This document shows positions 42,407 through 51,814 of a DNA stretch of 64,000 nucleotides, piece after piece. Source of the DNA: Chloroflexota bacterium (GTDB lineage Bacteria > Chloroflexota > Anaerolineae > Anaerolineales > Anaerolineaceae); the NCBI GenBank assembly GCA_021779955.1, contig JAJXZS010000035.1, forward strand, positions 1 to 64,000. The letters are read 5' to 3'. Numbering within the stretch: the stretch's first letter is position 1; every line of letters begins with the position of its first letter. Below the pieces are notes generated by a model. The model made no database searches. It worked only from the letters and a program-made list of their open reading frames with translations, and was not told the DNA's origin. Made by a program: the position numbers and the translations under genes.

Positions 42407-43410
42407 ACCAATCTCCCTGCCAAATAATCGGCTTCGATGGGCGCGATGATCTTGCGGATCTCGGCGACATTCAGCCATTCGGTGTTGGTGTTGCTCGCGT
42501 AGCGGAAATCGTCGTTCAGATGCTTTCCGCGCTTTTCCCAATCGTGACCAAACCAGAGAGTCTCTGCCGGCTGGACGACGAACATATCCTCCAACTCAAC
42601 CGCCTGGCGCGCCTCGTCTTCAGAAATCAGCACTTCATGCAGCTTTTCGCCCGGCCGGATGCCGATCACGTTCAGTTTCGCTTCAGGGGCAACCGCCCTG
42701 GCCAGGTCGGCCACGGTCATCGACGGGATCTTGGGCACGAACACTTCACCGCCCGACATGTTCTCTACCGCGCGGATGACAAAGCGCACTCCCTGTTCCA
42801 GGCTGATCCAGAAACGGGTCATCCGCTCATCGGTGATGGTCAGCGTCCCGCTTTCACGCTGCTTGAGGAACATGGGCACAACCGATCCGCGGCTGCCGAC
42901 CACATTCCCGTAGCGCACGCAGGCGAACCTGGCGTTCTTGCCGGCGGCATACGCGTTCGACTGGATGATCAGTTTCTCGGCGGCAAGCTTGGTCGCGCCG
43001 TATAGATTGATGGGGTTGACCGCCTTATCGGTACTCAACGCCACCACCCGCTTGACGCCCGTGTCGATGGCAGCGTCGATCACATTACTCGAACCGAGAA
43101 TATTCGTCTTGATCGCCTCGCTCGGGTTGTACTCGCACGCCGGCACCTGCTTCAATGCCGCAGCATGGATCACGACATCCACCCCGTCGAAAGCGCGGCG
43201 CAGGCGGGCCTCATCGCGCACGTCGCCGATGAAATAGCGCAGGCTCGGGTCGTCATAGCCTGCCGCGCGCATCTCGTGCTGCTTGAGCTCGTCCCTGCTG
43301 AAGACGATGATCTTGGCAGGATGATACTCATCCAGCATCATCTTGATGAATTTCTTGCCGAATGACCCGGTCCCGCCGGTCACCAGTACGACACTTTTTG
43401 TCCAATCCAT
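42403..43410 (-). CDS. pseB: UDP-N-acetylglucosamine 4,6-dehydratase, inverting (PseB/FlaA1-like)
   Basis: 335 residues, normal for the family. TGGTGSFG at 11-18, HAAALKQVPACEYNP at 82-96, the catalytic T127-D128-K129 and Y137-x3-K141 are all present. It makes UDP-2-acetamido-2,6-dideoxy-L-arabino-4-hexulose, the entry point to pseudaminic acid or to L-FucNAc-type sugars. Start at ATG 43410; a 120-codon N-terminal extension of the same frame is antisense-like sequence within the neighbouring gene. It is coupled to the RmlD-like gene. The classic partner PseC is not seen. Confidence 0.9.
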   Translation of the reverse strand: MDWTKSVVLVTGGTGSFGKKFIKMMLDEYHPAKIIVFSRDELKQHEMRAAGYDDPSLRYFIGDVRDEARLRRAFDGVDVVIHAAALKQVPACEYNPSEAIKTNILGSSNVIDAAIDTGVKRVVALSTDKAVNPINLYGATKLAAEKLIIQSNAYAAGKNARFACVRYGNVVGSRGSVVPMFLKQRESGTLTITDERMTRFWISLEQGVRFVIRAVENMSGGEVFVPKIPSMTVADLARAVAPEAKLNVIGIRPGEKLHEVLISEDEARQAVELEDMFVVQPAETLWFGHDWEKRGKHLNDDFRYASNTNTEWLNVAEIRKIIAPIEADYLAGRLV

Positions 43411-43411
43411 A

Positions 43412-44908
43412 TTAGAACCCCGCCTTTTTCTTGACTGAACGCAGCATATCAAAGAATGCTCCGTCTGTGAACTTTTTCTTGGGTAGTACACGGCTCGGCG
43501 TGTATGGGAATTTCGATAGTTCAGGCCACAGGATGTTGACGAGTTCGCGCTGCGCAACGTGCATGGGGTAGCTGCGGTACTTCGGATCGATCCCGAGCAT
43601 GATGTTGTAGAATTTGCGGTTGACGAAGGGGGTGAAATCTTCGCGCGCGATGTCGAACACCGTGCAGCCAAGCGCGTACCACTTGCCCACCTCGATCTCC
43701 CAGGAGAGAAAATCGAGCAGCTTATAGCCGTAGTTCTCCACGACCTGGGCATCGGGCAGCCACGCTCCAAGCGAATCGGTGACCAGACTGGTGTTCCCGC
43801 CGACGTAACCCATCAGCTTGACGATGTAGTCGAGGTCCACCTTACGCGGGTAGACTCCCAGGCTCCAATAGCGGCAGCGCATGATCTCTGAGATGGATCC
43901 CTTCAGCACCACCACATCCTCGGGCAGGTTGGCATCGCGGCATTCGGCAATATTCGCCCAGTCCGTTTTCAGCCCCTGTACATTCTTATCGAAGACCTGC
44001 TTGAACGCCTCGCTTTGATACGGCGCGCAGTCGAACACGTGATGCTCGAGCATCAAAGATTGGGTCATTTCGCGCGGAATGCGGATATCGTCGCTCTCGT
44101 CATTGAGATGGCGGTACTTCATCGAGAAAATGAACACCTCATCGGCAAAATCCCTGCAGGCGGCGAAGATTGCCCGGCTGTCGAGGCCGGATGAGAGAGA
44201 TAAAGCCATTGGGAAACGGGTGTGGGCTGCCGCCAGCACACCCTTGAGAATTGCCGCAGCCTGTTGTGCGCCTTCGTTGAGCGGAACGGCCGCGAGCGGC
44301 TTGTTCGGCCAGAAACGCTTCACTTCCCGCGTGCGCAGGTTCAGATAATGGTTCGGCAGCAATATTCTGATCTCTTTGAATGGAGTTGCATCGCCCGGCC
44401 ACCAGATCTCGGTGCGTTTTTGGAACTCCGGCGAAGCTCTGAACTCTTTCGACTCCTCGGACTCGGTAAATCCGAACACGTCCGCCAGCAGGCCCGGCTG
44501 CGAGGCCAGCCATGGGCGCCCGGCATCGTCGAAATGGTGGAATACCGTGCGCGTTCCTGCAGGGTCGTTGAATATTACGAATGAACCCCCGCCTGAAACG
44601 ATCATTGCCCATCTTCCGCCATAAGGCTCGGTGGCTTCGATGAGCTCATCGACCGAATGCGCCGAACCGATCAACGACTCGAGAATCGCCTGGTCGCTGT
44701 CCGCGGGACTGTCGGGGTTGAGGATGAAGCCGATCAAGGTGACTTCGATGCCGTTGCCCTTGGCCTGGGTTACGGTAAGCGTCGGATGCGTGGAAAGCCA
44801 GTTTCCCCAGGGCATCTGCAAGGATTTCCAACCCGGATATTCGAGTTTCTGCGGGCCGAAAAAGAATTGCTTTCGATAGATGATTTGATCATAATTCTCG
44901 GTCGTCAT
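43412..44908 (-). CDS. Asparagine synthetase-like protein without glutaminase nucleophile
   Basis: 498 residues. The C-terminal half has an ATP-pyrophosphatase PP-loop, SSGLDSR at 239-245, as in AsnB. The N-terminal half follows the class II amidotransferase layout loosely (YGGRWAMIV, FNDPAGTRTVFHH) but begins MTTENYD, with no Cys at position 2, so it cannot hydrolyse glutamine in the usual way. It may use free ammonia, a donor amine or a partner enzyme to activate a carboxylate through an adenylate, as beta-lactam synthetase-like relatives do. The adjacent PseB and KpsS-like genes suggest a sugar substrate. Confidence 0.7.
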   Translation of the reverse strand: MTTENYDQIIYRKQFFFGPQKLEYPGWKSLQMPWGNWLSTHPTLTVTQAKGNGIEVTLIGFILNPDSPADSDQAILESLIGSAHSVDELIEATEPYGGRWAMIVSGGGSFVIFNDPAGTRTVFHHFDDAGRPWLASQPGLLADVFGFTESEESKEFRASPEFQKRTEIWWPGDATPFKEIRILLPNHYLNLRTREVKRFWPNKPLAAVPLNEGAQQAAAILKGVLAAAHTRFPMALSLSSGLDSRAIFAACRDFADEVFIFSMKYRHLNDESDDIRIPREMTQSLMLEHHVFDCAPYQSEAFKQVFDKNVQGLKTDWANIAECRDANLPEDVVVLKGSISEIMRCRYWSLGVYPRKVDLDYIVKLMGYVGGNTSLVTDSLGAWLPDAQVVENYGYKLLDFLSWEIEVGKWYALGCTVFDIAREDFTPFVNRKFYNIMLGIDPKYRSYPMHVAQRELVNILWPELSKFPYTPSRVLPKKKFTDGAFFDMLRSVKKKAGF

Positions 44909-44938
44909 GGTGCAACTCCTTATATCAAGGCAATCCCT

Positions 44939-46561
44939 TTACAGCGGTCTTCTATGATTATTGATTGCGGTCCAATCCAGCGTCTCTCCGGTCAGATATT
45001 TGAATGCCGGTTCGAAACGCTTCCTGTTCGCGGGATTCATCACCTGCGAAATCCTGTGCGTTTCATACTCGGGCCAGAATTTCATATGCCATGGGAAAGG
45101 CACCGGGAAGGTATAGAAGAAATGATATGCATACTTCCATGCCAGGTCGATCTTCGACTTCTCCAGGCGGAAGCTCTTCGGGTTTTCAAGGATCCTGCCC
45201 AGTATTTTGAAATAATCCACCCAGGATGCCGGATCGTATGTGAATCCCCTGCCCCGATAATGTGTTTGACCCGCCACGACCACCGGAATGCCGTTGAGAG
45301 CCATCTCGAGCCCCACGGTCGTCGTGTAGACCAGGCCGACATCCGCCATTTCGACAAGATCGTAAGTGTTGACGTTTTCGCCCGGCTGGATCACGTGAAT
45401 GTATTCGGGCAATTCGGGCAGCGTCTGGCGCACGACATCCATCATCGAATACTTGCGCGTGAGAATCTCGCCGGGATGGATGCGGATGATCAGCTGCACG
45501 TCGGGCCTGCCGATGAAGTAGAGGATCGTGCGGCTCACCCAATCGGCCATCGTCTTCGAGAAGACCTGGCGGCCGAGGGTCAGGCTGTCGCCAAGGACGT
45601 TGGTTGCGAGCAGCACGATCGGGCGGCTGTCCAGCTTCAGTTCTTCCCGCACTGACTGCGATCCCTGCGCCGGCTGGTTCTGCCACTGCCTGGTGAAATT
45701 CTCCGTCGTGCGGGCGGTGCGGCGGGCTTCGAACATGTCTTTGATGCGTTTGTATTGAGTATCGGTCAGCGGCTCGTCATGCTTGGCTTGCCACATCAGG
45801 GTGGTGTCCTGGCGCATGATCTCAACGTTCTGCCCCACCCAGAAGGCGTCCTTCTGATCGCTGAACTCGTACGTGGAGGTCGGGATCTTCAAAAAACGCG
45901 CCACCCGGTAGGCAATGCCGAATTCGAGGATTGTGCCGTTGGGCACGATCACCACATCCGGCTTCGAGACCCGCAGATAACTGTACAACGCCTGCGCGGC
46001 ATCCGTGTTGCGCTTGAGCCTGAATCGGTAGGTGGGGTTGTCTTCGGTGATCTCTTCTATTTGAAGGGTGTATTGGGTATCGTAAGCCGACACCTCTTTC
46101 ACCGCAGTCTGCAAGGCGGGTGGAAGGGGCGTATAAGGCGCACGCAGTGTGAGGAATGACACGGGCTTGATCAGGTCAGCAGCGGGTTGGAGCACCTTGC
46201 GGGTGTAGATATTCTGCCGCCGCAGATCGAACTTGGGTTGATCGGTGAACCAGTCGCTGTAGGGCAGGTACCCCAGCGTCACATCATTCCCTTCCGCTGC
46301 AAGCCCCAATGCCGTTGGCACGCCCTGCTCGATCCAGTAATGCAGAGTGGCAAACAGAAAGATCTTCTTTCCGGTGTGTTCCGCCTTTTGCCTGATCTTC
46401 CTGGCTTCTTCGGCCATCTCCGGAAGCTTCTCCTGCAAATGGTGCAGAGCGAAACGAGTATGAATCGGATTCTTTTGTTGGCGCACCAGCCAATAAAGCT
46501 CCGCAGTAAGTGGAATCTCCCCTAAAACGCGTTTTAGAGCATCTTTCTTTCCGGTAGGCAT
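44939..46561 (-). CDS. KpsS/LipB-like capsule glycosyltransferase (GT-B)
   Basis: 540 residues from ATG 46561, which follows GAGGAAAA and starts just after the wzt stop codon. No signal peptide or membrane segment. KKIFLFATLHYW opens the N-terminal domain; VIVPNGTILEFGIAYRVARF is mid-protein; RIHPGE (360-365), NTYDLVEMADVGLV and YTTTVGLE (412-419) form the donor site typical of capsule transferases. Its place next to the ABC exporter genes suggests it builds or caps the exported chain, perhaps with a NulO. It shares the R-x-H-P and Ser/Thr-Glu blocks with the proteins at 12803-14416 and 35094-36527. Confidence 0.68.
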   Translation of the reverse strand: MPTGKKDALKRVLGEIPLTAELYWLVRQQKNPIHTRFALHHLQEKLPEMAEEARKIRQKAEHTGKKIFLFATLHYWIEQGVPTALGLAAEGNDVTLGYLPYSDWFTDQPKFDLRRQNIYTRKVLQPAADLIKPVSFLTLRAPYTPLPPALQTAVKEVSAYDTQYTLQIEEITEDNPTYRFRLKRNTDAAQALYSYLRVSKPDVVIVPNGTILEFGIAYRVARFLKIPTSTYEFSDQKDAFWVGQNVEIMRQDTTLMWQAKHDEPLTDTQYKRIKDMFEARRTARTTENFTRQWQNQPAQGSQSVREELKLDSRPIVLLATNVLGDSLTLGRQVFSKTMADWVSRTILYFIGRPDVQLIIRIHPGEILTRKYSMMDVVRQTLPELPEYIHVIQPGENVNTYDLVEMADVGLVYTTTVGLEMALNGIPVVVAGQTHYRGRGFTYDPASWVDYFKILGRILENPKSFRLEKSKIDLAWKYAYHFFYTFPVPFPWHMKFWPEYETHRISQVMNPANRKRFEPAFKYLTGETLDWTAINNHRRPL

Positions 46562-46562
46562 A

Positions 46563-47825
46563 CTATTTTTCCTCGATTGTCCATCCAAGGCGCGGGCGCG
46601 TTGGACCCTGTCGAACTTCAGGCCATTGCGTTCCTGGAGCGCCTGTGGAATTTACATCGAAATTGATGGCTCGTTCATCGGCGAAATATCGCCGCACTTT
46701 GTACGAACTGGCATTGAACCCGATCACAAATCGGCCTTCGTTCAACGAATCGGGGGGGATGGTGCAACTGCTGATGTAGCGACCCGGTCCCCGTGTAGCA
46801 TACTTCTCGAATTTCTCCGGATCGTCCGTGTCGAATGAGGTAAACACGTACTCCCCGCGCGTGGTCATCAGGTAGACACCCACCCGCAGGCCTTTTGCTG
46901 GCGCAGTCAGTTTGTACTCGACTTCGATCTTGATCGGTTCGACCGAGCGCAGCGAATCGGCCGCCTTGCCGCTGCCGTCCGTCACCCTCACTGCAAGCGG
47001 CACGAACGGATCGGCGCTCGTTGGGATTTCATCGGCCGAGTAGGTCCGCACCCCGCCGCGCTCGAAATCGTGCGCGAGGTAGAAATCGACGGCTTCGGCT
47101 GTCGGCGCGCGCAGGAGCATCTTGCCGTGATCGAGAATGATGCATTCCTGCGTGAGCCGCTGTATCGCCGACATGTTGTGGCTGACGAAGATCACCGTCC
47201 GCCCCTCTGACGCCACGTCGCTCATCTTGCCAAGGCATTTGCGCTGGAATTCCGCATCGCCAACCGCCAGCACCTCGTCCACAATCAGGATTTCGGGCTC
47301 GAGATGCGCCGAAACGGCAAAAGCGAGGCGCATGTACATGCCGCTCGAATACCGCTTGACCGGGGTATCCAGGAACTTGTCGATCTCCGAAAAGGCGACG
47401 ATCTCGTCGAATTTGCGGTCGATCTCGGCCCTGCGCATCCCCAGGATGGCGCCGTTGAGGTAGATGTTCTCCCGCCCGGTCAGCTCAGGGTGGAACCCCG
47501 TGCCCACTTCAAGCAGCGAGCCAACCCTGCCTGTGATCTCGGCGTACCCCTCGGTGGGTTCGACGACGCGCGAAAGCACTTTGAGCAGCGTGCTCTTGCC
47601 CGCCCCGTTCTTGCCGATGATGCCAAGCACTTTGCCGTGCTCGAGCGTGAACGAAATGTCGCGCAAAGCCCAAAAGGATTCGGAGCCGGTGGGGTTCAAA
47701 AGCGTCTTGAAGGGCGAACGCACCGTCTCCACGATCACATCCCGCAGGGTCTGATAGCGGTTGACCTCTTCGAAGATCTTGTATTGTTTGCCGATGCCTT
47801 CAACTTTTACAGCCAGGTTACTCAT
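46563..47825 (-). CDS. wzt: Polysaccharide ABC exporter ATPase with C-terminal carbohydrate-binding domain (Wzt)
   Basis: 420 residues. The nucleotide-binding domain has Walker A GKNGAGKST (71-79), signature YSSGM (159-163), Walker B ILIVDE (179-184) and H216. Residues about 255-420 are a beta-rich Wzt C-terminal domain of the kind that, in O9a-type systems, recognises the modified end of the glycan before export. It works with the permease encoded 16 bases upstream to move a finished lipid-linked polysaccharide across the membrane. The presence of this domain implies that a chain-end modification is the export signal here. Confidence 0.92.
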   Translation of the reverse strand: MSNLAVKVEGIGKQYKIFEEVNRYQTLRDVIVETVRSPFKTLLNPTGSESFWALRDISFTLEHGKVLGIIGKNGAGKSTLLKVLSRVVEPTEGYAEITGRVGSLLEVGTGFHPELTGRENIYLNGAILGMRRAEIDRKFDEIVAFSEIDKFLDTPVKRYSSGMYMRLAFAVSAHLEPEILIVDEVLAVGDAEFQRKCLGKMSDVASEGRTVIFVSHNMSAIQRLTQECIILDHGKMLLRAPTAEAVDFYLAHDFERGGVRTYSADEIPTSADPFVPLAVRVTDGSGKAADSLRSVEPIKIEVEYKLTAPAKGLRVGVYLMTTRGEYVFTSFDTDDPEKFEKYATRGPGRYISSCTIPPDSLNEGRFVIGFNASSYKVRRYFADERAINFDVNSTGAPGTQWPEVRQGPTRPRLGWTIEEK

Positions 47826-47841
47826 GCGAACCCTTCAACCA

Positions 47842-48696
47842 TCAAATCATGTCTGCGAATTCTTTTTCCATGCGCCGGAAGTAGAACAGTCCGCTGATCA
47901 GGATCAAGATTGCGATACCGGCGGATGCAAGCACGCCGTAAAGCGGAATCCCGAAGGGAATTCTCAGTAGCGAATAACGGAACCCGATGATCACGCCCGC
48001 CATCGGATTGAGCGAATAGAGCAGCCGCCACTTCTCGGGGATGGTGGTGACCGAAATGATCACAGGCGTGACGTAAAACCACAGCGTGGTCAGGAAGGTG
48101 GTGATGTAGGCGATGTCTCTGTAGCGCACCATCAACGCCGCCAGCCATAGCCCGACTCCCAGGGCCGTGATCATGGCGAGCAGGATAAACGGGATCAGCC
48201 AGAACACATTCCACGTCAACGGAATCTTGTAGAAGATCAGCATGCCGATCAGGATGAGGAACCCGAATCCGAAATCGACCAGGTTCGATAGCACAGACGA
48301 GATCGGCAGGATAACCCGCGGGAAGTAGATCTTCGAGATCATGTTGCCGCTTGCCACCATCGAACCGCTGATCGCCATCAGCGACGCGGCGAACAACTCC
48401 CATGGCAGGTTTGCAGCGTACGAGAAAATCGGGTAAGGCAAACCTTCAGAGGAGACCTGCAGCAGGTTGCCGAAGATGACCGAAAAGACCACCGTGATCA
48501 CAAATGGCTTGATGATCGCCCACAAAATGCCGAGAACCGATTGCTTGTAGCGCACCTTGACGTTGCGCCAGGTGAGGAAATACGCCAGTTCGCGGTAGAA
48601 CCACAGGTCCTTAAGGTTCAACGCAACCCAGCCCTTGCTCGGCTTGATGATCACCGTGCTCGCTTGCTTCGGCAGTCCGATCTCTTTAGTCGTCAT
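47842..48696 (-). CDS. wzm: Polysaccharide ABC exporter permease (Wzm)
   Basis: 284 residues of the ABC-2 permease type: an N-terminal amphipathic stretch, FLTWRNVKVRYKQSVLG ahead of the first span, about six membrane helices and a short C-terminal tail. It forms the channel for the Wzt ATPase encoded next. ATG 48696 is preferred, with AGGAAG 13-18 bases upstream and no overlap with fcl; ATG 48726 is an alternative adding ten residues but would overlap fcl by 20 bases and lacks a clear ribosome site. Downstream gap to wzt is 16 bases. Confidence 0.9.
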   Translation of the reverse strand: MTTKEIGLPKQASTVIIKPSKGWVALNLKDLWFYRELAYFLTWRNVKVRYKQSVLGILWAIIKPFVITVVFSVIFGNLLQVSSEGLPYPIFSYAANLPWELFAASLMAISGSMVASGNMISKIYFPRVILPISSVLSNLVDFGFGFLILIGMLIFYKIPLTWNVFWLIPFILLAMITALGVGLWLAALMVRYRDIAYITTFLTTLWFYVTPVIISVTTIPEKWRLLYSLNPMAGVIIGFRYSLLRIPFGIPLYGVLASAGIAILILISGLFYFRRMEKEFADMI

Positions 48697-48706
48697 CTCG
48701 GCAGGA

Positions 48707-50130
<1,424 letters not shown>

Positions 50131-50141
50131 TGGGCTCCAAT

Positions 50142-50156
50142 ATTCAACTGTTGAAT
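50142..50156. promoter_or_regulatory. Palindromic operator candidate
   Basis: ATTCAACTGTTGAAT: two perfect 7-base arms around one base. It overlaps the downstream end of the -10 box and the expected transcription start of the regulator-led operon, an ideal place for repression by a dimeric winged-helix protein. Confidence 0.6.
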
Positions 50157-50183
50157 TATAAACTACAGAGGGGCGGCGGTCAA
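50155..50183 (-). promoter_or_regulatory. Promoter of the 19-gene glycan operon
   Basis: On the minus strand, TTGACC (50183-50178), a 17-base spacer and TATAAT (50160-50155), close to the sigma70 consensus. The expected start near 50148 leaves a leader of about 18 bases before the regulator's ATG at 50130, with GGAG as ribosome site. Confidence 0.75.
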
Positions 50184-50205
50184 GGGCGCGAATACGCAGA
50201 CATGA

Positions 50206-50211
50206 TATAAT
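50206..50211 (+). promoter_or_regulatory. -10 box of tRNA-Ile2
   Basis: TATAAT on the plus strand, 11 bases between it and the mature tRNA 5' end. No clear -35; the position for one overlaps the -35 of the divergent glycan operon promoter. Confidence 0.5.
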
Positions 50212-50222
50212 TTTGGTTTGAA

Positions 50223-50295
50223 GGACCCGTGGCGCAGCGGTTAGCGCAGGCGACTCATAATCGCTTGGTCGTAGGTTCGAATCCTACCGGGTCCA
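50223..50295 (+). tRNA. ileX: tRNA-Ile2 (anticodon CAT, read as lysidine-AU)
   Basis: 73 bases with a full cloverleaf: acceptor GGACCCG/CGGGTCC, D arm GCGC/GCGC, anticodon stem GGCGA/TCGCT with loop CTCATAA, T arm GTAGG-TTCGAAT-CCTAC, discriminator A, CCA not encoded. A CAT anticodon could mean Met or Ile2. The stretch from the D arm through the variable loop resembles the E. coli tRNA-Ile2 as I recall it, and lacks initiator features, so lysidine-modified Ile2 is the better call. Confidence 0.88.
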
Positions 50296-50307
50296 CTCCC
50301 AAAGAAC

Positions 50308-50335
50308 GAGAATCGAGATTCGAGAATAGAGAACC
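50308..50335. repeat. 28-base dispersed repeat, copy 1
   Basis: Matches the reverse complement of 60077-60104 at 23 of 28 positions. Lies 12 bases after the tRNA. Rich in GAGAATCGA-like words. Confidence 0.5.
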
Positions 50336-50377
50336 GTCAAAACCGGTTCGTGAATAGCGAGCCGCACCTACTTTGCC

Positions 50378-50494
50378 TGTCATCCTGAGCCTGCGAAGGA
50401 TCTTCGACCAGCACGGACAACCATCGTGATCTTTAAAAAGAGTGGTAGATCAAAGAGTCAGTTGAAGATGCTTCACTTCGTTCAGCATGACAAG
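50378..50494. repeat. Palindromic REP/MITE-like element, short form
   Basis: Begins TGTCATCCTGAGCCTGCGAA and ends CGTTCAGCATGACAAG; the ends are imperfect inverted repeats (TGTCATcCTGAg against TGTCATgCTGAa). About 117 bases. Two longer copies lie at 51815-51971 and 51998-52154, which contain an extra block of roughly 40 bases in the right half. A broken left end of a further copy is at 50521-50541. Confidence 0.75.
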
Positions 50495-50520
50495 CGGACT
50501 GTCTCCTGAGTGGGGTAATC

Positions 50521-50541
50521 TGTCATCCTGAGCCTGCGAAG
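50521..50541. repeat. Truncated REP/MITE-like left end
   Basis: Starts TGTCATCCTGAGCCTGCGAA like the full copies, then diverges. The spacer before it (CTCCTGAGTGGGG) is also repeated before the copy at 51998, so copies arose by duplication of element plus spacer. The rest of the gap to the GNAT gene shows no gene. Confidence 0.6.
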
Positions 50542-50694
50542 GCGAGCGAAAGCGGCAAAGGTGAAATGGCTTAAACAAAGAGAAAGCCAGCGACGAAAGA
50601 CGCTGGCCGGTAAAAGAGTCTTAGTGCCTCAAATCAAATAACCCGTTATACGGACGGTTTTGATTTCTCCAAGGGTCTGAAAAAGAATGCTGGC

Positions 50695-51645
50695 TCACAC
50701 ATCCAGCACGTACAATCTGGTCTCATCCACCTTCACATAACCCAGGCGGTAATACACGCTCAAAGCCTTTTCATTGGCAGCTTTCACCTCCAGGGATGCC
50801 GCCTCTCGGCCGTGTTCTTTCAAATATTTCATCGCTTGGGTGATCATGAATGCGGCGATCCCTTGTTTGCGCCACTTCTCCCTCACGAAAATATATTCCG
50901 TGAACCCGACCTTTTGTCCAACTCTCTGGCTGATGGCTTCGTCCCAATAGGCGCTCACGCAGCCGCAGATTTCCTGCCCTTCAAAAGCGGTGATGGTCGT
51001 TCCTTCATTCGTGCTGTCGGAATGAAGGAAGGATTGCCAGTCCTCCGGGGTGATGGGTGCTTCAGGGAAGGCTTCATTTCTCGCCCGCACATACGCCTGC
51101 AGATCCGCTTCGCTCTCGATCTTCCAGGGCCGCACCTCGATCATATTCGGTGGCTGCGGCGCATCCATTAATTCTTTTGACAGATCCCGCACCAGCCGGA
51201 AAACGCTCTCACTATGCGCACAGCCGTGGGATTGCGCGAATTTGATGCTGGCCATCTCAGTGGGGTGATATTGGAAGGTAAGCCGGCATTTGTTCTTCGG
51301 ATGGGCTTGTTGGATTTCCCTGGCTCTCTTGATCACCTGGTCGAACAACGCCTCTTTGATTTCTTTGGATTCTTTGAATAGGGGATGGGCCTTCACTTCC
51401 GTCCATACGATGTGAGGATACCGGTTATCTTCGCTGAGGTTTGGGAAAACCGGAGCATATCCCTGTACCTGTCCTTTTTCATCGAAGGCGCAGAAAATGT
51501 TCTTCCCTTTCTCGAAACCCGGGGAAAGGTATACCTCGCCCGGTACAATGGATGCGTGCGGATATACCTGCTGGTATGCCTGCTGCAGAGCCGTGATCTG
51601 GGGAATATCCCTGGCCGTGAAGGATCGGATCTGATAATTGCCCAT
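50695..51645 (-). CDS. Two-domain GNAT acetyltransferase
   Basis: 316 residues from ATG 51645 (GGGAAAGAG upstream; the longer form adds 22 unrelated residues). Residues 1-145 and 160-316 each follow the GNAT fold: IRSFTARDIPQITALQQ and QGYAPVFP in the first, EVRPWKIESEADLQAYVRARNEAF then IFVREKWRKQGIAAFMI (acetyl-CoA loop) and ALSVYYRLGYVKV in the second. The first domain lacks an evident acetyl-CoA loop and may be structural. The target is unknown; it could be an amine, protein N-terminus or antibiotic-like compound. It is flanked on both sides by palindromic repeats and is a single-gene unit. Confidence 0.8.
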   Translation of the reverse strand: MGNYQIRSFTARDIPQITALQQAYQQVYPHASIVPGEVYLSPGFEKGKNIFCAFDEKGQVQGYAPVFPNLSEDNRYPHIVWTEVKAHPLFKESKEIKEALFDQVIKRAREIQQAHPKNKCRLTFQYHPTEMASIKFAQSHGCAHSESVFRLVRDLSKELMDAPQPPNMIEVRPWKIESEADLQAYVRARNEAFPEAPITPEDWQSFLHSDSTNEGTTITAFEGQEICGCVSAYWDEAISQRVGQKVGFTEYIFVREKWRKQGIAAFMITQAMKYLKEHGREAASLEVKAANEKALSVYYRLGYVKVDETRLYVLDV

Positions 51646-51814
51646 TTTCTCTTTCCCGTCTGATTGCAGGTTGGAATGGCTTGATTTTACCCTCTTTGAC
51701 CAGGATCCCACTACAAATCGCAGGTTGGGTTGAGAGTGAATGGAAAAGCCTGCGCGCTATTCAACCTCCACCCAAAACTCAGCTGCGCCTCTTGTATCCT
51801 GTCCGCACGTAGCC

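Noticed and set aside
38485-43410. A full pseudaminic acid pathway
   Set aside because: PseB, a NeuB homologue and a nucleotidyltransferase are present, but no PseC, PseH or PseG is in the window.
42403-43770. Extended N-terminus for PseB (120 extra codons)
   Set aside because: The extension has no family resemblance, lies inside the neighbouring AsnB-like gene, and PseB proper starts MDWTKSVVLVTGG at 43410.
50223-50295. tRNA-Met for the CAT anticodon tRNA
   Set aside because: The body, especially the stretch from D arm through variable loop, is that of lysidine-type tRNA-Ile2; no initiator features such as three G-C pairs at the end of the anticodon stem.
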